A stretch of DNA of 64,000 nucleotides from Bifidobacteriaceae bacterium (GTDB lineage Bacteria > Actinomycetota > Actinomycetes > Actinomycetales > WQXJ01), in contig JAISXH010000011.1 of the NCBI GenBank assembly GCA_031270825.1, forward strand, positions 94,724 through 158,723. Direction: 5' to 3'. Positions within the stretch are counted from its first letter, which is position 1. The number at the start of each line of letters is the position of its first letter. The notes beneath the pieces were generated by a model. It made no database searches, was not told the origin of the DNA, and was given only the letters and a program-made list of their open reading frames with translations. The position numbers and the translations under genes are program-made. Below are positions 42,894-53,011 of the stretch, one piece after another.

Positions 42894-44921
42894 CTACCGA
42901 AACGCCGCCGTCGCCGCTTCGGCGATGCGCCGTCTCAACTCGGGCGGCCCCAACACTTCGATCATTCCGCCGCCGCCCAGAGCCATGGCCGTGATCCAGT
43001 CCGGGTTGACCACGCCGATCCTGACTTGCAACGCCCCTCCCGCCAGCGCCAAGGGCGGGGCCAAAGTCTCCAACTCCTCGGCCCGCCAACGTTCGCGGGG
43101 GGCGAAGACGGCATCGACCACCAAATCGGCGCGGCCGGACCAACCGGTCCGGCGCGGCCGGTAAGGATGCGTCTCGGCCGGCTCCGGCTCGGTTCGCAAC
43201 CCCGCCATCCGGTCGAGCCGGAAATGCCGTTCGGCCTGGGCGCTCAAGTCCCAAGCCGCCATCAGCCAGTGGTCGCCGGAGCCGAACACTTCGAGCGGAT
43301 CGACCCGCCGGCGGCTGGGCTGGCCGGCCTGGTTGACGTAGTCGAAAGCCAGACGCCGGCCCTGTGCGATGGCCTGGCGGGCCTCCTGAAGGGCTGGGCC
43401 GGCTGGGGGAAGATTGAAGTCGATGCCGCCCACCGCTCCCAGCGCCTCCTCCAACTTGGCTCTGGCCGCGGCCGCCGCCGAGGACTCCGTCAAGCCGCCC
43501 GCCTGTTCGAGGGAACGCAGGGCGGCGATCACAGCGATGGCTTCGACCGGGGACAGACGGACGGGCCGGTCCAAACCCTGGGAATCGATCAGCGCGACTT
43601 CCTGCTCATCGCCGGACCAGGCGAAGTCCAAGAGGTCGCCGCCCGCGCGGCTTCGCCCCACGTCGGTCCAGAGCAGGTAGAGGTCGCGGTGGACCTCCTC
43701 GGGGCTGATGCCGAAGCGGGCCGCCAGCTCGGTCAACGGCACCGAGTCGCGATCCCGCAGGTATGAGACCAAGGAGACCAGCCGCGCGGCGCGACCGGCG
43801 CCGCCTTCTTTGGGCAAGTGCCGGGCCGGCTTGACCGGCTGTTGATAGGCCTGTGGGTCCCGCGCCGGCCCCCGATGGGCCTGGGCGGCAGCCCGCCAGC
43901 GGTCATGGACCTCTTGGCGCAAAGCCGCCGGCTCTATCACCTCGATTTGCCGTCCCCAGGCCGCCAACTCGAACGGATCGGCGTCAGGCAGCCGCCAGAG
44001 CGCCCCGCCGTCGATGCCGTTCGGGCCGGTTCCGGCGTCGCCTTCCTGGCCGGCGGGGGCCTGAGTTGTGGGGGCGCCTCTGGGCTTGGTGCCGGCGCCG
44101 GACGGCACTGCGGCTTCGGCCTGGGCGCCCTGCAGCGCCAGGACCCGTCCGGCCCGCGGCGCGGCGCGGACTAGCGCCGGGCCAGAACCACGCCCGTCCA
44201 GCGCCGCTTTCAACTTCGATCCGACCAGCTCCGGATCGGGGGCGGTGAAGGCCGCCGCCGGACCGACAACCTTGACCGGGCCGATGATTCGGTTCAAGTT
44301 GTAGACGCGCTCGGCCCGCCGGTCCAAGTCGAATCCATAGGCATACCAAGTGCCGCCCCGTTTAGTCAGCCGCCATGGCTCGAGCCGCCGCCGGGCCAGT
44401 TGGCCGGTCGCTCCAGTCACATAGTCGAAGTCCACCCGTCGGCATTCGGCGATGGCCGTGATCAACTGGTTGGCGCCCTCAGCGGGCGCGTACAGGGCCA
44501 TATCGAGCCCCTCGGCCGGGTCTGCGCCGGTCGGCTGGTCGTCGGTGGGGTGCGAGCCGGGCGCGTCCGGGTCCGGCGCGGTCAGCGGGGCCAGTTTGGT
44601 CAAGGCGGCCCGCGCCGCCCATTCGACCTCGCTGCCGCGCCAGGCGCCCAACGCCAGCGCGATCGCGGCGTGTTCCGGGGGCGTGAACTGGAGCGGCGGC
44701 ATCGCGTAACCCTGTGCCCCAAGGCGGTAATGGCCCTGATCGGACTCCTCCAAGGCGACCCCGAGGGCGGAGCGCAGCGCCTCTTTGGTGCGTTCGAAAG
44801 TGCGCTCCTCGGCGATCTCCCCGGCCGCCATCAGCTGTTCCCGGCTGAGCCCGCGCGGATGCACCATCAGCGCGATGATTAGGTTCAACAGCCGGGCCGC
44901 CGTTTGGTCGCTGGCGCTCAC
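42894..44921 (-). CDS. pafBC: Fused PafB-PafC WYL-domain transcriptional regulator
   Basis: A 675-residue regulator from a GTG at 44,921. It contains two copies of the HTH-WYL-WCX layout. The first HTH begins TAARLLNLIIALMVHPRGLSR, with WYL-like core WYAYGFDLDRRAERVYNLNRI. The second has the HTH region SVPLTELAARFGISPEEVHRD and core HWLMAAWDLSAQAERHFRLDRM. In mycobacteria PafB and PafC are separate proteins that form a heterodimer and activate a LexA-independent DNA-damage response; a natural single-chain form is known from Arthrobacter. The alanine-rich linker between halves is about residues 300-350. It is divergent from the DUF3866 gene with only 24 bp between starts. Confidence 0.9.
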   Translation of the reverse strand: MSASDQTAARLLNLIIALMVHPRGLSREQLMAAGEIAEERTFERTKEALRSALGVALEESDQGHYRLGAQGYAMPPLQFTPPEHAAIALALGAWRGSEVEWAARAALTKLAPLTAPDPDAPGSHPTDDQPTGADPAEGLDMALYAPAEGANQLITAIAECRRVDFDYVTGATGQLARRRLEPWRLTKRGGTWYAYGFDLDRRAERVYNLNRIIGPVKVVGPAAAFTAPDPELVGSKLKAALDGRGSGPALVRAAPRAGRVLALQGAQAEAAVPSGAGTKPRGAPTTQAPAGQEGDAGTGPNGIDGGALWRLPDADPFELAAWGRQIEVIEPAALRQEVHDRWRAAAQAHRGPARDPQAYQQPVKPARHLPKEGGAGRAARLVSLVSYLRDRDSVPLTELAARFGISPEEVHRDLYLLWTDVGRSRAGGDLLDFAWSGDEQEVALIDSQGLDRPVRLSPVEAIAVIAALRSLEQAGGLTESSAAAAARAKLEEALGAVGGIDFNLPPAGPALQEARQAIAQGRRLAFDYVNQAGQPSRRRVDPLEVFGSGDHWLMAAWDLSAQAERHFRLDRMAGLRTEPEPAETHPYRPRRTGWSGRADLVVDAVFAPRERWRAEELETLAPPLALAGGALQVRIGVVNPDWITAMALGGGGMIEVLGPPELRRRIAEAATAAFR

Positions 44922-44945
44922 CAGACCAACGTATAGCGTTGAGGA

Positions 44946-46403
44946 GTGGTTCCGGCGATTGAATGGGCGCGTGCCGTGATCGTGAGCGCCCGCGAAGCCC
45001 ACCCAGGACTCCAAGAACTGACCTGCCGCCTTGACGATGGCCGGGTGGTCCCGGCCATCGCCTACACCGCTCTGATCGGCCGCCTCTCCCCCGGCCAAGC
45101 CGTCTGGCTCAACACCACCGCCTTGACCCTGGGCCTAGGCACCGGCGGCGCCGCCCTGGCCATAAGCCCCATTCACCAAAATGGGGACAGGCCCCTTTCT
45201 GGTAACTCCCAGCAAACTCCCAGCCAAGGCGCTCCCCCGGCCGCCGCCGCAGCCTTGGCGACCCACGCCGGCGGCGCCCTGGCCATTCACCAAAATGGGG
45301 ACAGGCCCCTTTCTGGTAACTCCCAGCAAACTCCCAGCCAAGGCGCTCCCCCGGCCGCCCCCGCGGCGTTGGAGACCCACGCCGGCGCCCGGGAAGACTC
45401 CGGATTCCTGGTCAAAGCCCGCTACACGCCCCTGCAAGTGGCCGCGCGCGGAGTCGACTCACCGCATTCGGAACACCACGACCTGCTGCGCCGGACCGAA
45501 TCCCTCGACGGGATGCCAGTGGTGGTGGCGGACCTGCATTCGTCCCTGCCCGCCATCTGCGCCGCGATCCGCCGGGACGCCGCGGCCGCCGGCGGCGCGC
45601 AACCGCGCCTGGTCTATGTCATGACCGATGGTGCCGCGCTGCCAATCGCCTTTTCCAAAACGGTCGCCCAACTGGCTCGCGACGCCGTCATCGCCGCCAC
45701 GATCACCGCCGGCCAAGCCTTCGGCGGCGACTTCGAGGCCGTCTCCGTGCACTCCGCCCTCCTGGCCGCCCGGCACGTCGCCGGGGCCGAGATCGCGATT
45801 TGCTGCCAAGGGCCGGGCAATCTGGGCTCCGACACCCGCTGGGGCTTCTCGGGCGTCGCCGCGGGCGATGCCGTCAACGCCATTTCCGTACTAGGGGGCC
45901 AGCCGGTGGGCTGCCTGCGCGTCTCGGCTGTCGACCCGAGACCCCGACACCGGGGTTTGTCGCATCATTCCCTGACCGCCTATGGCCGGGTGGCGTTGGC
46001 CGCCGCAGACCTGGCGGTCCCCGTGTTCGAGGGCCCGTTGGCCACCCTCGGCCATGTGGTCGAAGCCGCCGCGGCGCCCCTGGGCGAACGCCACCGGCTC
46101 CACCGGGTGCCACTCGACGGCCTGGCCGAGGCGCTGGCGCTAACTCCGGGCCTGAGCACCATGGGCAGGACCTTCGCGGACGACCCAGCCGCCTTCCTGG
46201 CCGCCGCCGCCGCCGGCCGCCTGGCCTTCAAGCTTGCCCGCCCAGGCGGCGGCCGCCGCGGCGCCACCCGCCAAAGCGGCGCCTCCCACGGCGCCAAGGA
46301 CAGCACTAGTCAGATTCCGCCGGAACCGACGTCAACGCCGACAGCGTGGCCGAATCGTCCCGACAACTCGGCGCCGGGCGAGCATTCGCAAGGGCCTAGT
46401 TAG
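44946..46403 (+). CDS. DUF3866 family protein with a duplicated REP-like insert
   Basis: A protein of 485 residues. The flanks of the insert match DUF3866: [20 protein letters not shown] at about 58-77 and VKARYTPLQ at about 157. After that come [35 protein letters not shown] and [20 protein letters not shown]. This actinobacterial family is of unknown function. Between the two flanks, residues 76-151 are two exact-length 38-residue repeats ([20 protein letters not shown] and on) that have no place in the family. The GTG at 44,946 overlaps its purine-rich upstream sequence; homology supports this start. The end is Ser/Thr/Pro-rich. The last 8 bp overlap xylB, which is convergent. Confidence 0.85.
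   Translation: MVPAIEWARAVIVSAREAHPGLQELTCRLDDGRVVPAIAYTALIGRLSPGQAVWLNTTALTLGLGTGGAALAISPIHQNGDRPLSGNSQQTPSQGAPPAAAAALATHAGGALAIHQNGDRPLSGNSQQTPSQGAPPAAPAALETHAGAREDSGFLVKARYTPLQVAARGVDSPHSEHHDLLRRTESLDGMPVVVADLHSSLPAICAAIRRDAAAAGGAQPRLVYVMTDGAALPIAFSKTVAQLARDAVIAATITAGQAFGGDFEAVSVHSALLAARHVAGAEIAICCQGPGNLGSDTRWGFSGVAAGDAVNAISVLGGQPVGCLRVSAVDPRPRHRGLSHHSLTAYGRVALAAADLAVPVFEGPLATLGHVVEAAAAPLGERHRLHRVPLDGLAEALALTPGLSTMGRTFADDPAAFLAAAAAGRLAFKLARPGGGRRGATRQSGASHGAKDSTSQIPPEPTSTPTAWPNRPDNSAPGEHSQGPS
45171..45398 (+). repeat. 114-bp tandem duplication carrying a REP-like hairpin, inside the DUF3866 gene
   Basis: Units start at 45,171 and 45,285 and are 114 bp (38 codons) each. The first roughly 75 bp are identical. 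Each contains AAAATGGGGACAGGCCCC, whose GGGG/CCCC arms resemble the TGTCCCC-type REP sequences mobilised by REP-associated transposases in other bacteria. No transposase of that family is in the window. Confidence 0.85.
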
Positions 46404-47844
46404 CCCCCAGGGTCAACTCCTTGACCTGGTCATATTGCCTGCGCACAAGGGGGGCGGGCGGGGCTGAGAAGACCTCGGTGCCCTGGCGCGGCCAGAGCGG
46501 CAGTTGGCCGGTCGCCACCCAGGCGGCCTGGCGGGCGGCGCCCTCGGCGACATATTCTCCGGGCGGCGGCACTATCACCTCGCGACCGAAGACCGTCGGC
46601 GCGATCTGGCGGACCGCGGCCGAATTGGCGCCGCCGCCGATCAGGAATAGGCGCTCGACCTCGAGCCCTTGGCGCTCTATGGCGCTGAGCCCGTCCGCCA
46701 GCAGACAGAGCAGTCCTTCGACCGCCGCCCGCGCGGCATGAGCCGGCGTCGAGTTGGCCAGACGCCAACCGTGCCAGGCGCCGGCGGCGTGAGGCTTGTT
46801 GGGGGTCCGCTCGCCCTCCAGGTACGGCACCATCACCAGGCCGCCCGCGCCGGCCGGCGCCGACAGGGCCAAGTGATCGAATTCCTCATGGGAAACGCCG
46901 ATGAATCCGGCCACCGCCTCAATGATCCGGGCCCCGTTGAGGGTGCAGGCCAGCGGCAGGTAGCTGCCGGTCGCGTCGGCGAAGCCGGCCACCAGGCCCG
47001 ATTCGTCGGCAGTTGGCTTCGCCGAGATGGCGCTGACCACACCGGAGGTCCCGATCGAGACCGCCACGTCACCCTTTTGCAGACCCAACCCGAGCGCCGC
47101 GGCGGCGTTGTCGCCCGCGCCCGGGCCGAGCAGGGCCGCAGGGTTCAAGGCCACGCCGTCAAGATCGAACCCCGCCCGGCCGGCAGCTTGCGCTGGTCCC
47201 AGCACCGCCGGCAAGAAAGGTAGATCGCCGACCGATCGACCAAGGGCTCGGGCCAACAAATCCGGGCGGTAGGCCTCCTCGAAAGGCGACCAATAGCCAG
47301 TGCCGGACACGTCGGAACGGTCCGTCGCCAACTGCTCCAGCCCTGGGGCCCCCGCCAATCGCCAGGTCAGCCAGTCATGCGGGAGCGCGACTGCGGCCAC
47401 CCGGGCCGCGTTGGCGGGCTCATGGTCAGCCAACCAGCGCAGTTTGGTCACCGTCAGAGAGGCCACCGGCACGGTTCCGATGCCGTTCGCCCATGCCCGC
47501 GCACCGGCCGCCGGGTCGCCATCGCCCAACTCGGCGATCAGCTGTTCGGCCGCCGAGGCCGAGCGGGTGTCGTTCCACAGCAAAGCCGGCCGGATCACCT
47601 GGCCGTCCTGGTCCAAGGCGACCATGCCGTGCTGCTGGCCCCCAACGGCGATGGCGGCCACGTCGGCGAGTCCCCCGGCGGCATCGGCGGCTTGTCGAAA
47701 GGCCTGCCACCACGCCGCCGGGTCGACTTCGGCGCCTTCGGGGTGGGCGGCGCGGCCGGACCGGCGTAGCTGGCCGGTGGCCGCGTCGTGGATGACGATC
47801 TTGCAGGATTGGGTCGACGTGTCGACCCCGGCCACCAGGGTCAT
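46396..47844 (-). CDS. xylB: Xylulokinase
   Basis: FGGY-family carbohydrate kinase of 482 residues that phosphorylates D-xylulose to feed the pentose phosphate pathway. It starts [17 protein letters not shown], a phosphate-binding loop. [15 protein letters not shown] is the sugar-binding QQHG motif. [13 protein letters not shown] and [11 protein letters not shown] with [15 protein letters not shown] complete the ATPase fold. Its ATG overlaps the xylA stop (ATGA), so the two genes form an operon facing away from the ROK repressor. Confidence 0.94.
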   Translation of the reverse strand: MTLVAGVDTSTQSCKIVIHDAATGQLRRSGRAAHPEGAEVDPAAWWQAFRQAADAAGGLADVAAIAVGGQQHGMVALDQDGQVIRPALLWNDTRSASAAEQLIAELGDGDPAAGARAWANGIGTVPVASLTVTKLRWLADHEPANAARVAAVALPHDWLTWRLAGAPGLEQLATDRSDVSGTGYWSPFEEAYRPDLLARALGRSVGDLPFLPAVLGPAQAAGRAGFDLDGVALNPAALLGPGAGDNAAAALGLGLQKGDVAVSIGTSGVVSAISAKPTADESGLVAGFADATGSYLPLACTLNGARIIEAVAGFIGVSHEEFDHLALSAPAGAGGLVMVPYLEGERTPNKPHAAGAWHGWRLANSTPAHAARAAVEGLLCLLADGLSAIERQGLEVERLFLIGGGANSAAVRQIAPTVFGREVIVPPPGEYVAEGAARQAAWVATGQLPLWPRQGTEVFSAPPAPLVRRQYDQVKELTLGAN

Positions 47845-49034
47845 CGCGCGCCGACCAGGAACTCGATCGCCAGTTGGTTGAGGCGCACAAAGCCGAAGCC
47901 GCGGGCGGCCAGGGCGTCCGGATCGGCGGCGCGGTACACCGAGTCGTCGGCCAGGAACTGATCGAGGGTCTCCCCCGGCGCCAAGGTGGGCTGAGACAAT
48001 TCCAGCACACCGGCTCCGGCCACCGCAGCCTGGACTTCCGGATCGGCTCGGAAAGCCTGGGCCCGCTCCTTGAGCAGCAGGTACATCTCCATGTTGGCGG
48101 CCGCGGTCTGCCAGACCTGGGACGGGTCCTCGGTCCGCGACGGCTTGTAGTCGAAGTGTCGGGGGCCGTGGTAGCGCGGACCGCCGCCGGGGAAACCGTT
48201 CTCAAGCAGATCGACGGTGCCGAAAGCGCTCAGCAGGTCGCCGTGGCCGAAGACCAAGTCCTGATCGAACTTGATCGATTTCTGGCCGTTCAGGTCGATG
48301 TGGAAGAGCTTGCCGGCCCACAGGGCCTGCGCGATCCCGGCGGTGTAGTTCAGGCAGGCCATCTGCTCATGGCCGACCTCCGGGTTCAGCCCCACGATGT
48401 CCTGATGCTCCAGGCGCGCGATGAAGGCCAGCGCGTGGCCCACAGTGGGCAGCAGAATATCGCCGCGCGGCTCGTTCGGCTTGGGCTCCAAGGCGATCTG
48501 GAGGCCGTAGCCCTGGTCCTTGATGTAGCCGGCCACCGTGTCCAGGCCCTCGGCGTAGCGGCTCAGCGCCGCGAAGTAGTCCTTGGAGGTGTCATATTCG
48601 GCGCCTTCGCGGCCTCCCCACATGACGAACGTCTGGGCGCCCAGTTCGGCCGCCAGGTCCACGTTTCGCAGCACTTTGGCCAGGCCGAAGCGGCGCACCC
48701 GGCGGTCATTCGAGGTGAATGAGCCGTCTTTGAAGACGGGGTGAGAGAAGGTGTTGGTGGTGACCATCTCGACCACGATCCCGGTGTCCGCCAGCGCCTG
48801 CTTGAAGCGGCCCAGAATGCGGTCGCGTTCGGCGTTCGTGGAGCCGAACGGGATCAGATCGTCGTCGTGGAAGGTGATCCCCCAGGCCCCGATCTCCTTC
48901 AGCCGCTCGACCACTTCGACCGGGTCGAAGTGCGGGCGTGAGCCGGACCCGAACTGGTCCTGGCCGGTCCAGTCGACGGTCCACAGACCGAAGGAGAACT
49001 TGTCGGCGGCGGTCGGGGTCGGGATGTTTGGCAT
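47841..49034 (-). CDS. xylA: Xylose isomerase
   Basis: Converts D-xylose to D-xylulose; 397 residues from the ATG at 49,034, which has a strong site (CGAGGAG). The catalytic His is in [13 protein letters not shown], and [13 protein letters not shown] is the family signature. Metal ligands appear in ALEPKPNEP (Glu), GHEQM and HIDLNGQ (His, Asp). It is the class I (Actinoplanes/Streptomyces) length, without the N-terminal extension of class II. The xylose transporter is not in the window. Confidence 0.96.
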   Translation of the reverse strand: MPNIPTPTAADKFSFGLWTVDWTGQDQFGSGSRPHFDPVEVVERLKEIGAWGITFHDDDLIPFGSTNAERDRILGRFKQALADTGIVVEMVTTNTFSHPVFKDGSFTSNDRRVRRFGLAKVLRNVDLAAELGAQTFVMWGGREGAEYDTSKDYFAALSRYAEGLDTVAGYIKDQGYGLQIALEPKPNEPRGDILLPTVGHALAFIARLEHQDIVGLNPEVGHEQMACLNYTAGIAQALWAGKLFHIDLNGQKSIKFDQDLVFGHGDLLSAFGTVDLLENGFPGGGPRYHGPRHFDYKPSRTEDPSQVWQTAAANMEMYLLLKERAQAFRADPEVQAAVAGAGVLELSQPTLAPGETLDQFLADDSVYRAADPDALAARGFGFVRLNQLAIEFLVGAR

Positions 49035-49117
49035 GGGGTGCTCCTCGTTTCGCTGGTCACGGACCCTGCAGGGCGCCGCCGACTGATCCTTGGCGGCGAC
49101 GCCGGTCCTTGCGTGGC

Positions 49118-49146
49118 AATTTGTAGATGTTATAAACTTATCAAGT
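49118..49146. promoter_or_regulatory. AT-rich xylA-xylR control region
   Basis: The only AT-rich stretch in the 242-bp space between divergent xylA and the ROK gene reads GTTATAAACTTATCAAG at its core. The xylose operators of other bacteria are AT-rich palindromes at this place. A perfect palindrome is not seen, so the exact operator is uncertain. Confidence 0.4.
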
Positions 49147-49276
49147 CGGGGTGCGGCGGCGGTAAGGGTCAATGGTCCCGCCGGCGCGTCCCGACGATGC
49201 CGACCGGTCGCCACCCGCTTCCGGCTCCGGAAACGCGGCAGCGACCCAGACACGCGGAGAGTTATAGGGAGACGGA

Positions 49277-50626
49277 ATGGCGAATCCGGCCGAATTGCGC
49301 GAGCGCAACCTGGGGCTGATCCTGTCCGAGATCTGCGCCGGCGCCCGGCCCGGCGCGGTCGCGCCATCGCGGGCCCAGATCGCCCGGCGCACCGGCTTGC
49401 ACAAGACCACAGTGTCCCAACTGGCCGACGAATTGCTGGTCTCCGGCCTGATCACGGAGCTGGCGCCGGCCGCCCCGACCCGCTCCGGGCGGCCGGCCCT
49501 GCCGCTGGCCCCCTCCCCCGGTCGGCTGGTCGGCCTGGGGATGGAAGTCAATGTCGAATACCTCGGTCTCAAAGCCGTCGACCTGGGCGGCGTGACCCAG
49601 GCCGAACGTCTGGTGGCCGGCGACTGGCGGCGAACCGAACCCGAGGTGGTGCTGGAGCAATTGGCGAACCTGGGTCTGGAGGTGATCGACTCCCTGGAGG
49701 CGAACGGGACCGAGGTGGTCGGCATCGGACTGGCGCTGCCCGGCCTGACCACCACGGCGGGCGACCAGCAGGTCCTCTTGCAGGCGCCGAATCTGGGCTG
49801 GCGCGAACTCGACCTGAGGCCGTTTCGCGACCGGCTGGGACGGCCGTTGACCCTGGACAACGAAGCCAATCTGGCCGCCCGGGCCGAAGCCCGGCTGGCC
49901 GGCCCGGACCCGGCCGAGCGATCGTTCGTCTACCTGTCGGCGGAGGTGGGCATAGGCGCCGGGCTGGTGTCCGATGCCGACTTGATCGCCGGCCTGCACG
50001 GCTGGGCTGGGGAGATTGGCCACGTCACGGTCGATCCCTCCGGTCCGGCCTGCACCTGCGGGGCGCGGGGCTGTCTGGAGGTCTACGCCGGCCGGCGGGC
50101 GATCGCCCGCGCCCTCGGCTTGCCCGAAACGGCGGGTCCCGGCGAGGCCCTGGCCGCTCTTAGCGCGGGTTCGGTCGGGGCGAGCGCCGGAGCAACCTCT
50201 GAATGGGCGGACGGGCTAGCTGGAGCAGGCTCGCAGGCGGCGCCGGTATTCGGTCAGGGCGCCGCCAAAGGCCGCGATGCCACCGCCGGTCCGGCGCCCG
50301 GGTCGCTCCTCCAACCAGTGGTGGATGCTTTGGCGGTGGCGCTCGGCGGAGTGTTGAACTTGCTTGATATGACCCAGGTGGTGCTCGGGGGTGACTACGC
50401 CGTTCTGGCCCCCGTGTTGGCGCAGCCCCTGTCTTCGGCCTTGGAGCGGCGGTCGTTGGCGGCGCGCTGGGGCGGCGCCAAGGTCGCCGTCAGGGCCGGC
50501 CGCGCTGGGCCGAGGCCAGCCATGGACGGCGCCGCTTGGGCGGTCCTGGACGGGGTCCTGGCCAATCCCGCCGCTCAGCTACCGGCGCCCTGCGCCCGGC
50601 GTCCGGCGCCGAAACTGTCCAGATGA
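49277..50626 (+). CDS. xylR: ROK-family repressor (XylR-like)
   Basis: A 449-residue regulator. The N-terminal winged HTH reads [25 protein letters not shown] sugar-kinase-like ROK domain follows ([13 protein letters not shown]), with the zinc-binding signature [14 protein letters not shown] and GWAGEIGHV just before it. The location divergent to xylAB implies repression relieved by xylose. A stretch of about 45 residues after [10 protein letters not shown] is alanine/glycine-rich and looks like an insert. The start ATG has GGGAGACGG upstream. Confidence 0.9.
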   Translation: MANPAELRERNLGLILSEICAGARPGAVAPSRAQIARRTGLHKTTVSQLADELLVSGLITELAPAAPTRSGRPALPLAPSPGRLVGLGMEVNVEYLGLKAVDLGGVTQAERLVAGDWRRTEPEVVLEQLANLGLEVIDSLEANGTEVVGIGLALPGLTTTAGDQQVLLQAPNLGWRELDLRPFRDRLGRPLTLDNEANLAARAEARLAGPDPAERSFVYLSAEVGIGAGLVSDADLIAGLHGWAGEIGHVTVDPSGPACTCGARGCLEVYAGRRAIARALGLPETAGPGEALAALSAGSVGASAGATSEWADGLAGAGSQAAPVFGQGAAKGRDATAGPAPGSLLQPVVDALAVALGGVLNLLDMTQVVLGGDYAVLAPVLAQPLSSALERRSLAARWGGAKVAVRAGRAGPRPAMDGAAWAVLDGVLANPAAQLPAPCARRPAPKLSR

Positions 50627-50686
50627 CCAGTCCGGGGTCATTCCGGTGGAACATCGCACGGCGCGTCAGGCTGGCAGGGCGATCGC

Positions 50687-51328
50687 CTATGGGCGTGCGG
50701 TCGGCGCGGGCGGCGCCGGGCGGTGCGCCTCGGCGAGGGCGTGGATGGCGGGGATCAACTCGCGGTCAATCTGAGCGCGCAGTTCGGCGTCCGTGCTCGA
50801 ACCGTCCAGGATCACTTGGGCGACGGCTGCGCGTTCGGCGTCTGTGACCTGGGCCGCGATCCTGGCCTGGGCTTGTCCGGGGCTCATCCCGCGGGCGGCC
50901 AAGCGCGCCAAACGGACTTCGGCCGGGGCCGCGATGGTCACGACCAGGTCGAATTCGCCCGCCTGGCCCGTTTCGACCAACAGCGGGATGTCACAGATCA
51001 GCGCGACCGCCCCGCTGGCCTCGGCGACGGCCTGGATGCGGTGGGACTCGCGCCGGATCAACGGGTGCGTGATCTCTTCCAGGCGGGCCCGTGCCAGCGG
51101 GTCGGCGAACACGATTCGGCCCAGCGCCGCTCGGTCGAGTGAGCCGTCGCCTGTCAACACGCCCGGCCCGAATTCGGCCATGACCTGGCTCAAGCCTGGG
51201 CTTCCGGGCTCCACGACTTGGCGGGCCAACCGGTCGGAGTCCACCACGGCGTAGCCGAGCCCGGCCAGGTGGCGCAGAGCAGTTGATTTGCCGGCCCCGA
51301 TTCCGCCGGTCAACGCCACCCGCAACAC
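50687..51328 (-). CDS. coaE: Dephospho-CoA kinase
   Basis: The last enzyme of coenzyme A synthesis, 213 residues. The P-loop is LTGGIGAGKST (about 7-17), and VVDSDRLARQVV gives the conserved Asp. ITHPLIRRES is the substrate loop and ARGMSPGQAQARIAAQ the lid. The start is GTG. In actinobacteria coaE commonly follows rpsA directly; here 1.7 kb of gene remnants lie between them. The tail is proline- and alanine-rich. Confidence 0.94.
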   Translation of the reverse strand: MLRVALTGGIGAGKSTALRHLAGLGYAVVDSDRLARQVVEPGSPGLSQVMAEFGPGVLTGDGSLDRAALGRIVFADPLARARLEEITHPLIRRESHRIQAVAEASGAVALICDIPLLVETGQAGEFDLVVTIAAPAEVRLARLAARGMSPGQAQARIAAQVTDAERAAVAQVILDGSSTDAELRAQIDRELIPAIHALAEAHRPAPPAPTARP

Positions 51329-51392
51329 CCAACCAGCATATGGGTGGCCGGCAAGAGCAGATTCGCCTCCTTCTTTCGGGACCGGTCGGTAG

Positions 51393-51830
51393 CCGTCGGC
51401 TGCCTCTGGTCACGTCTTTCATAAGGGCTGCCGCAGCCTGATTGATTTCTGGGAGTCCACCGGCAGGCCGATCATCTGCGTGCGCCACACCTCCGAAAAG
51501 GCCTTGTCCCCCTTTGCCTCCTGGTCGCCGGGGCGAGGGCTGAAACCCGAGATCGTGCACGTTCGATTCAATGTCACCATCGACAAGACCGTGAACTCAG
51601 CGTTTCTGGGATCGCCCAATCTGGATGAGTGGCTGTCTTCTCGTTCCATCGAGCAGATCGTCCTGGCCGGAGTCCAGACCAACATGTGCGTCGAGTCGAC
51701 CGCGCGGATGGGCGCCGACCTTGGCTACTCGGTCGTTGTGGCGCTCGACGCCACCTACACGTTCGACCTGAAATACCAGGGTCGGCTGTTCACCGCCGAT
51801 GACATCAGCCTGGCCACGGCGGCGCGGTGA
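51393..51830 (+). pseudogene. 5'-truncated isochorismatase-family hydrolase
   Basis: The frame is open from after a TAG (51,390-51,392). Family similarity starts at LIDFWESTGRPIICVRHTSE and continues through KTVNSAFLGSPNLDEWL and VLAGVQTNMCVESTARM, the Cys motif, to ALDATYTFD. The first 40 or so residues of a normal member, with the catalytic Asp, are missing, and the end (after FTADDISLATAAR) is also short. It overlaps the next frame by 4 bp. It is probably a remnant left by a deletion between coaE and rpsA. Confidence 0.75.
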
Positions 51831-52147
51831 GCGCCGCCATCTCCATCCCGCAAGGAGAGGGAGGGGACTCCGCCGTGCTCGATGGAACACTGACCAGCGT
51901 CGATGGCTGCCTTGTCGTGCGCAATGACGGGGACGGAGATCTTGTTGTCTACTTACCTGCGGGCGACTTCCGGGCGGCCGGCAGCGAGGACTTCGAGCTA
52001 TTCGGCGAGTCGTTCAGCCTGGGCGACAAGATCAGCTTGGCGGGTGGCTATTACCGGATCGAGGATGCCCCTCTGGGAGATGACTGCGCAGCGGCATCGT
52101 CGAAGTTGTCCGCGTTCACCGCGAGCTCCCTTGGGAGCGCTCCTTGA
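51827..52147 (+). CDS. Hypothetical protein, possibly a fragment
   Basis: A 106-residue frame from a GTG overlapping the hydrolase remnant. GTLTSVDGCLVVRN and VVYLPAGDFRA suggest a small beta-rich domain like those found in extracellular actinobacterial proteins, but no signal peptide or lipobox is present. It may be the C-terminal part of a secreted protein whose 5' end is lost. I cannot assign a function. Confidence 0.5.
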   Translation: MSAAISIPQGEGGDSAVLDGTLTSVDGCLVVRNDGDGDLVVYLPAGDFRAAGSEDFELFGESFSLGDKISLAGGYYRIEDAPLGDDCAAASSKLSAFTASSLGSAP

Positions 52148-52349
52148 GCTGACTTTGGTCAGTTTCCCGGACCAGATTGGCGGCAACCACAGGCACGGGA
52201 CATTTCCCAGATTCCCATCGGTTGACGGTCCCCGTGGTATGGCCTAGCTGTCGGGCCACCCACTGCTGGGTGGCGCCCGTCGCCTCGCGTCGAGTCTTGA
52301 ATTCGGCCGCGGACATGGTAACGGGTTGCCGTGCGTTGGTGTCTGTCAT
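52116..52349 (-). CDS. Small XRE-type helix-turn-helix protein
   Basis: 77 residues from an ATG at 52,349 with GAGAGAGATTCA upstream. The HTH reads FKTRREATGATQQWVARQLG, then HTTGTVNRWESGKCPVP, a typical Cro/C1 fold with WESG at the end of the recognition helix. It overlaps the neighbouring frame's 3' end tail to tail. Proteins of this size occur as phage, plasmid or antitoxin regulators; no partner gene was seen. Intact, though surrounded by fragments. Confidence 0.7.
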   Translation of the reverse strand: MTDTNARQPVTMSAAEFKTRREATGATQQWVARQLGHTTGTVNRWESGKCPVPVVAANLVRETDQSQLKERSQGSSR

Positions 52350-52691
52350 TGAATCTCTCTCACGACCACTGGTCCCGGTGGTCTGCCAGGCGTTTCGTGC
52401 GGGTCGGGGCGCGGGCGCCGGCACTGGGCGCCTTCGGAACCACCCCGCCCGGGCGAATGGCCTTCCAGCCTTGCCTGGATGTGCATCCCGCCAAGGGCCA
52501 CGTGGCCCTGCTGTGGCCATCCCGTTCGTCCGCGTCGGTTCTCATCAATCAACCTTGGCTTCCTCCCCCGTCAGGGCGTCCAATTCTACAGCCGGCGCAT
52601 CCGTCGCCAGCCAGGCCAGAGCCTGAGCCATCCGCTTCCAGGTTCGCCTGCCTGCCATTCGGCGTTCGCCGACTGAGGACAGGGACTCTTG
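52350..52691. other. Gap in the fragment region upstream of the HTH gene
   Basis: About 340 bp in which several short frames exist on both strands, none with a recognisable domain or a good ribosome-binding site. It probably contains decayed coding sequence. Confidence 0.4.
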
Positions 52692-52932
52692 ATGAAAGAC
52701 ATGATTGATCGATATGTGGGCTTTGTAGAGCGCCTCCACAAAGTGGTCGTGCTCGCGGGAATCGCGCTCTTGGCGTTATCGCTCGCCGTCGCCTCACGGT
52801 TGACGGTCGACTCGTCCATGGAGGGGATGCTGCCCCAGGACAACGCCGTGGTCGCCGCGATGCGGCAAATGGAGGACGAGTTCGGAAACCAGGACGCCGT
52901 CGCGGTGGCCGCCCGCGATCCCGCGTCGGGTA
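52692..52932 (+). pseudogene. 5' fragment of an MMPL/RND-type transporter gene
   Basis: About 80 residues (starting MKDMIDRYVGFVERLHKVVV) match the N-terminus of MMPL-family transporters: a first membrane segment (VLAGIALLALSLAVA), then SRLTVDSSMEGMLPQDNAVV and MRQMEDEFGNQDAVAVA. The similarity stops near 52,930, and the frame then runs into the 3' end of rpsA as low-complexity sequence. Full members have 700 or more residues, so this is a truncated remnant. Confidence 0.75.
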
Positions 52933-53011
52933 GGGGCTCTCGGCTCCGGTGGCAGTCAGGCGGGCGGCCGCCGCCGCCCGCCACGGCCACCCGCGCCTGG
53001 CCTCAGAGCCG

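Noticed and set aside
49118..49146. Exact xylose operator
   Set aside because: The AT-rich stretch does not form a perfect palindrome, so only the region, not the site, is reported.
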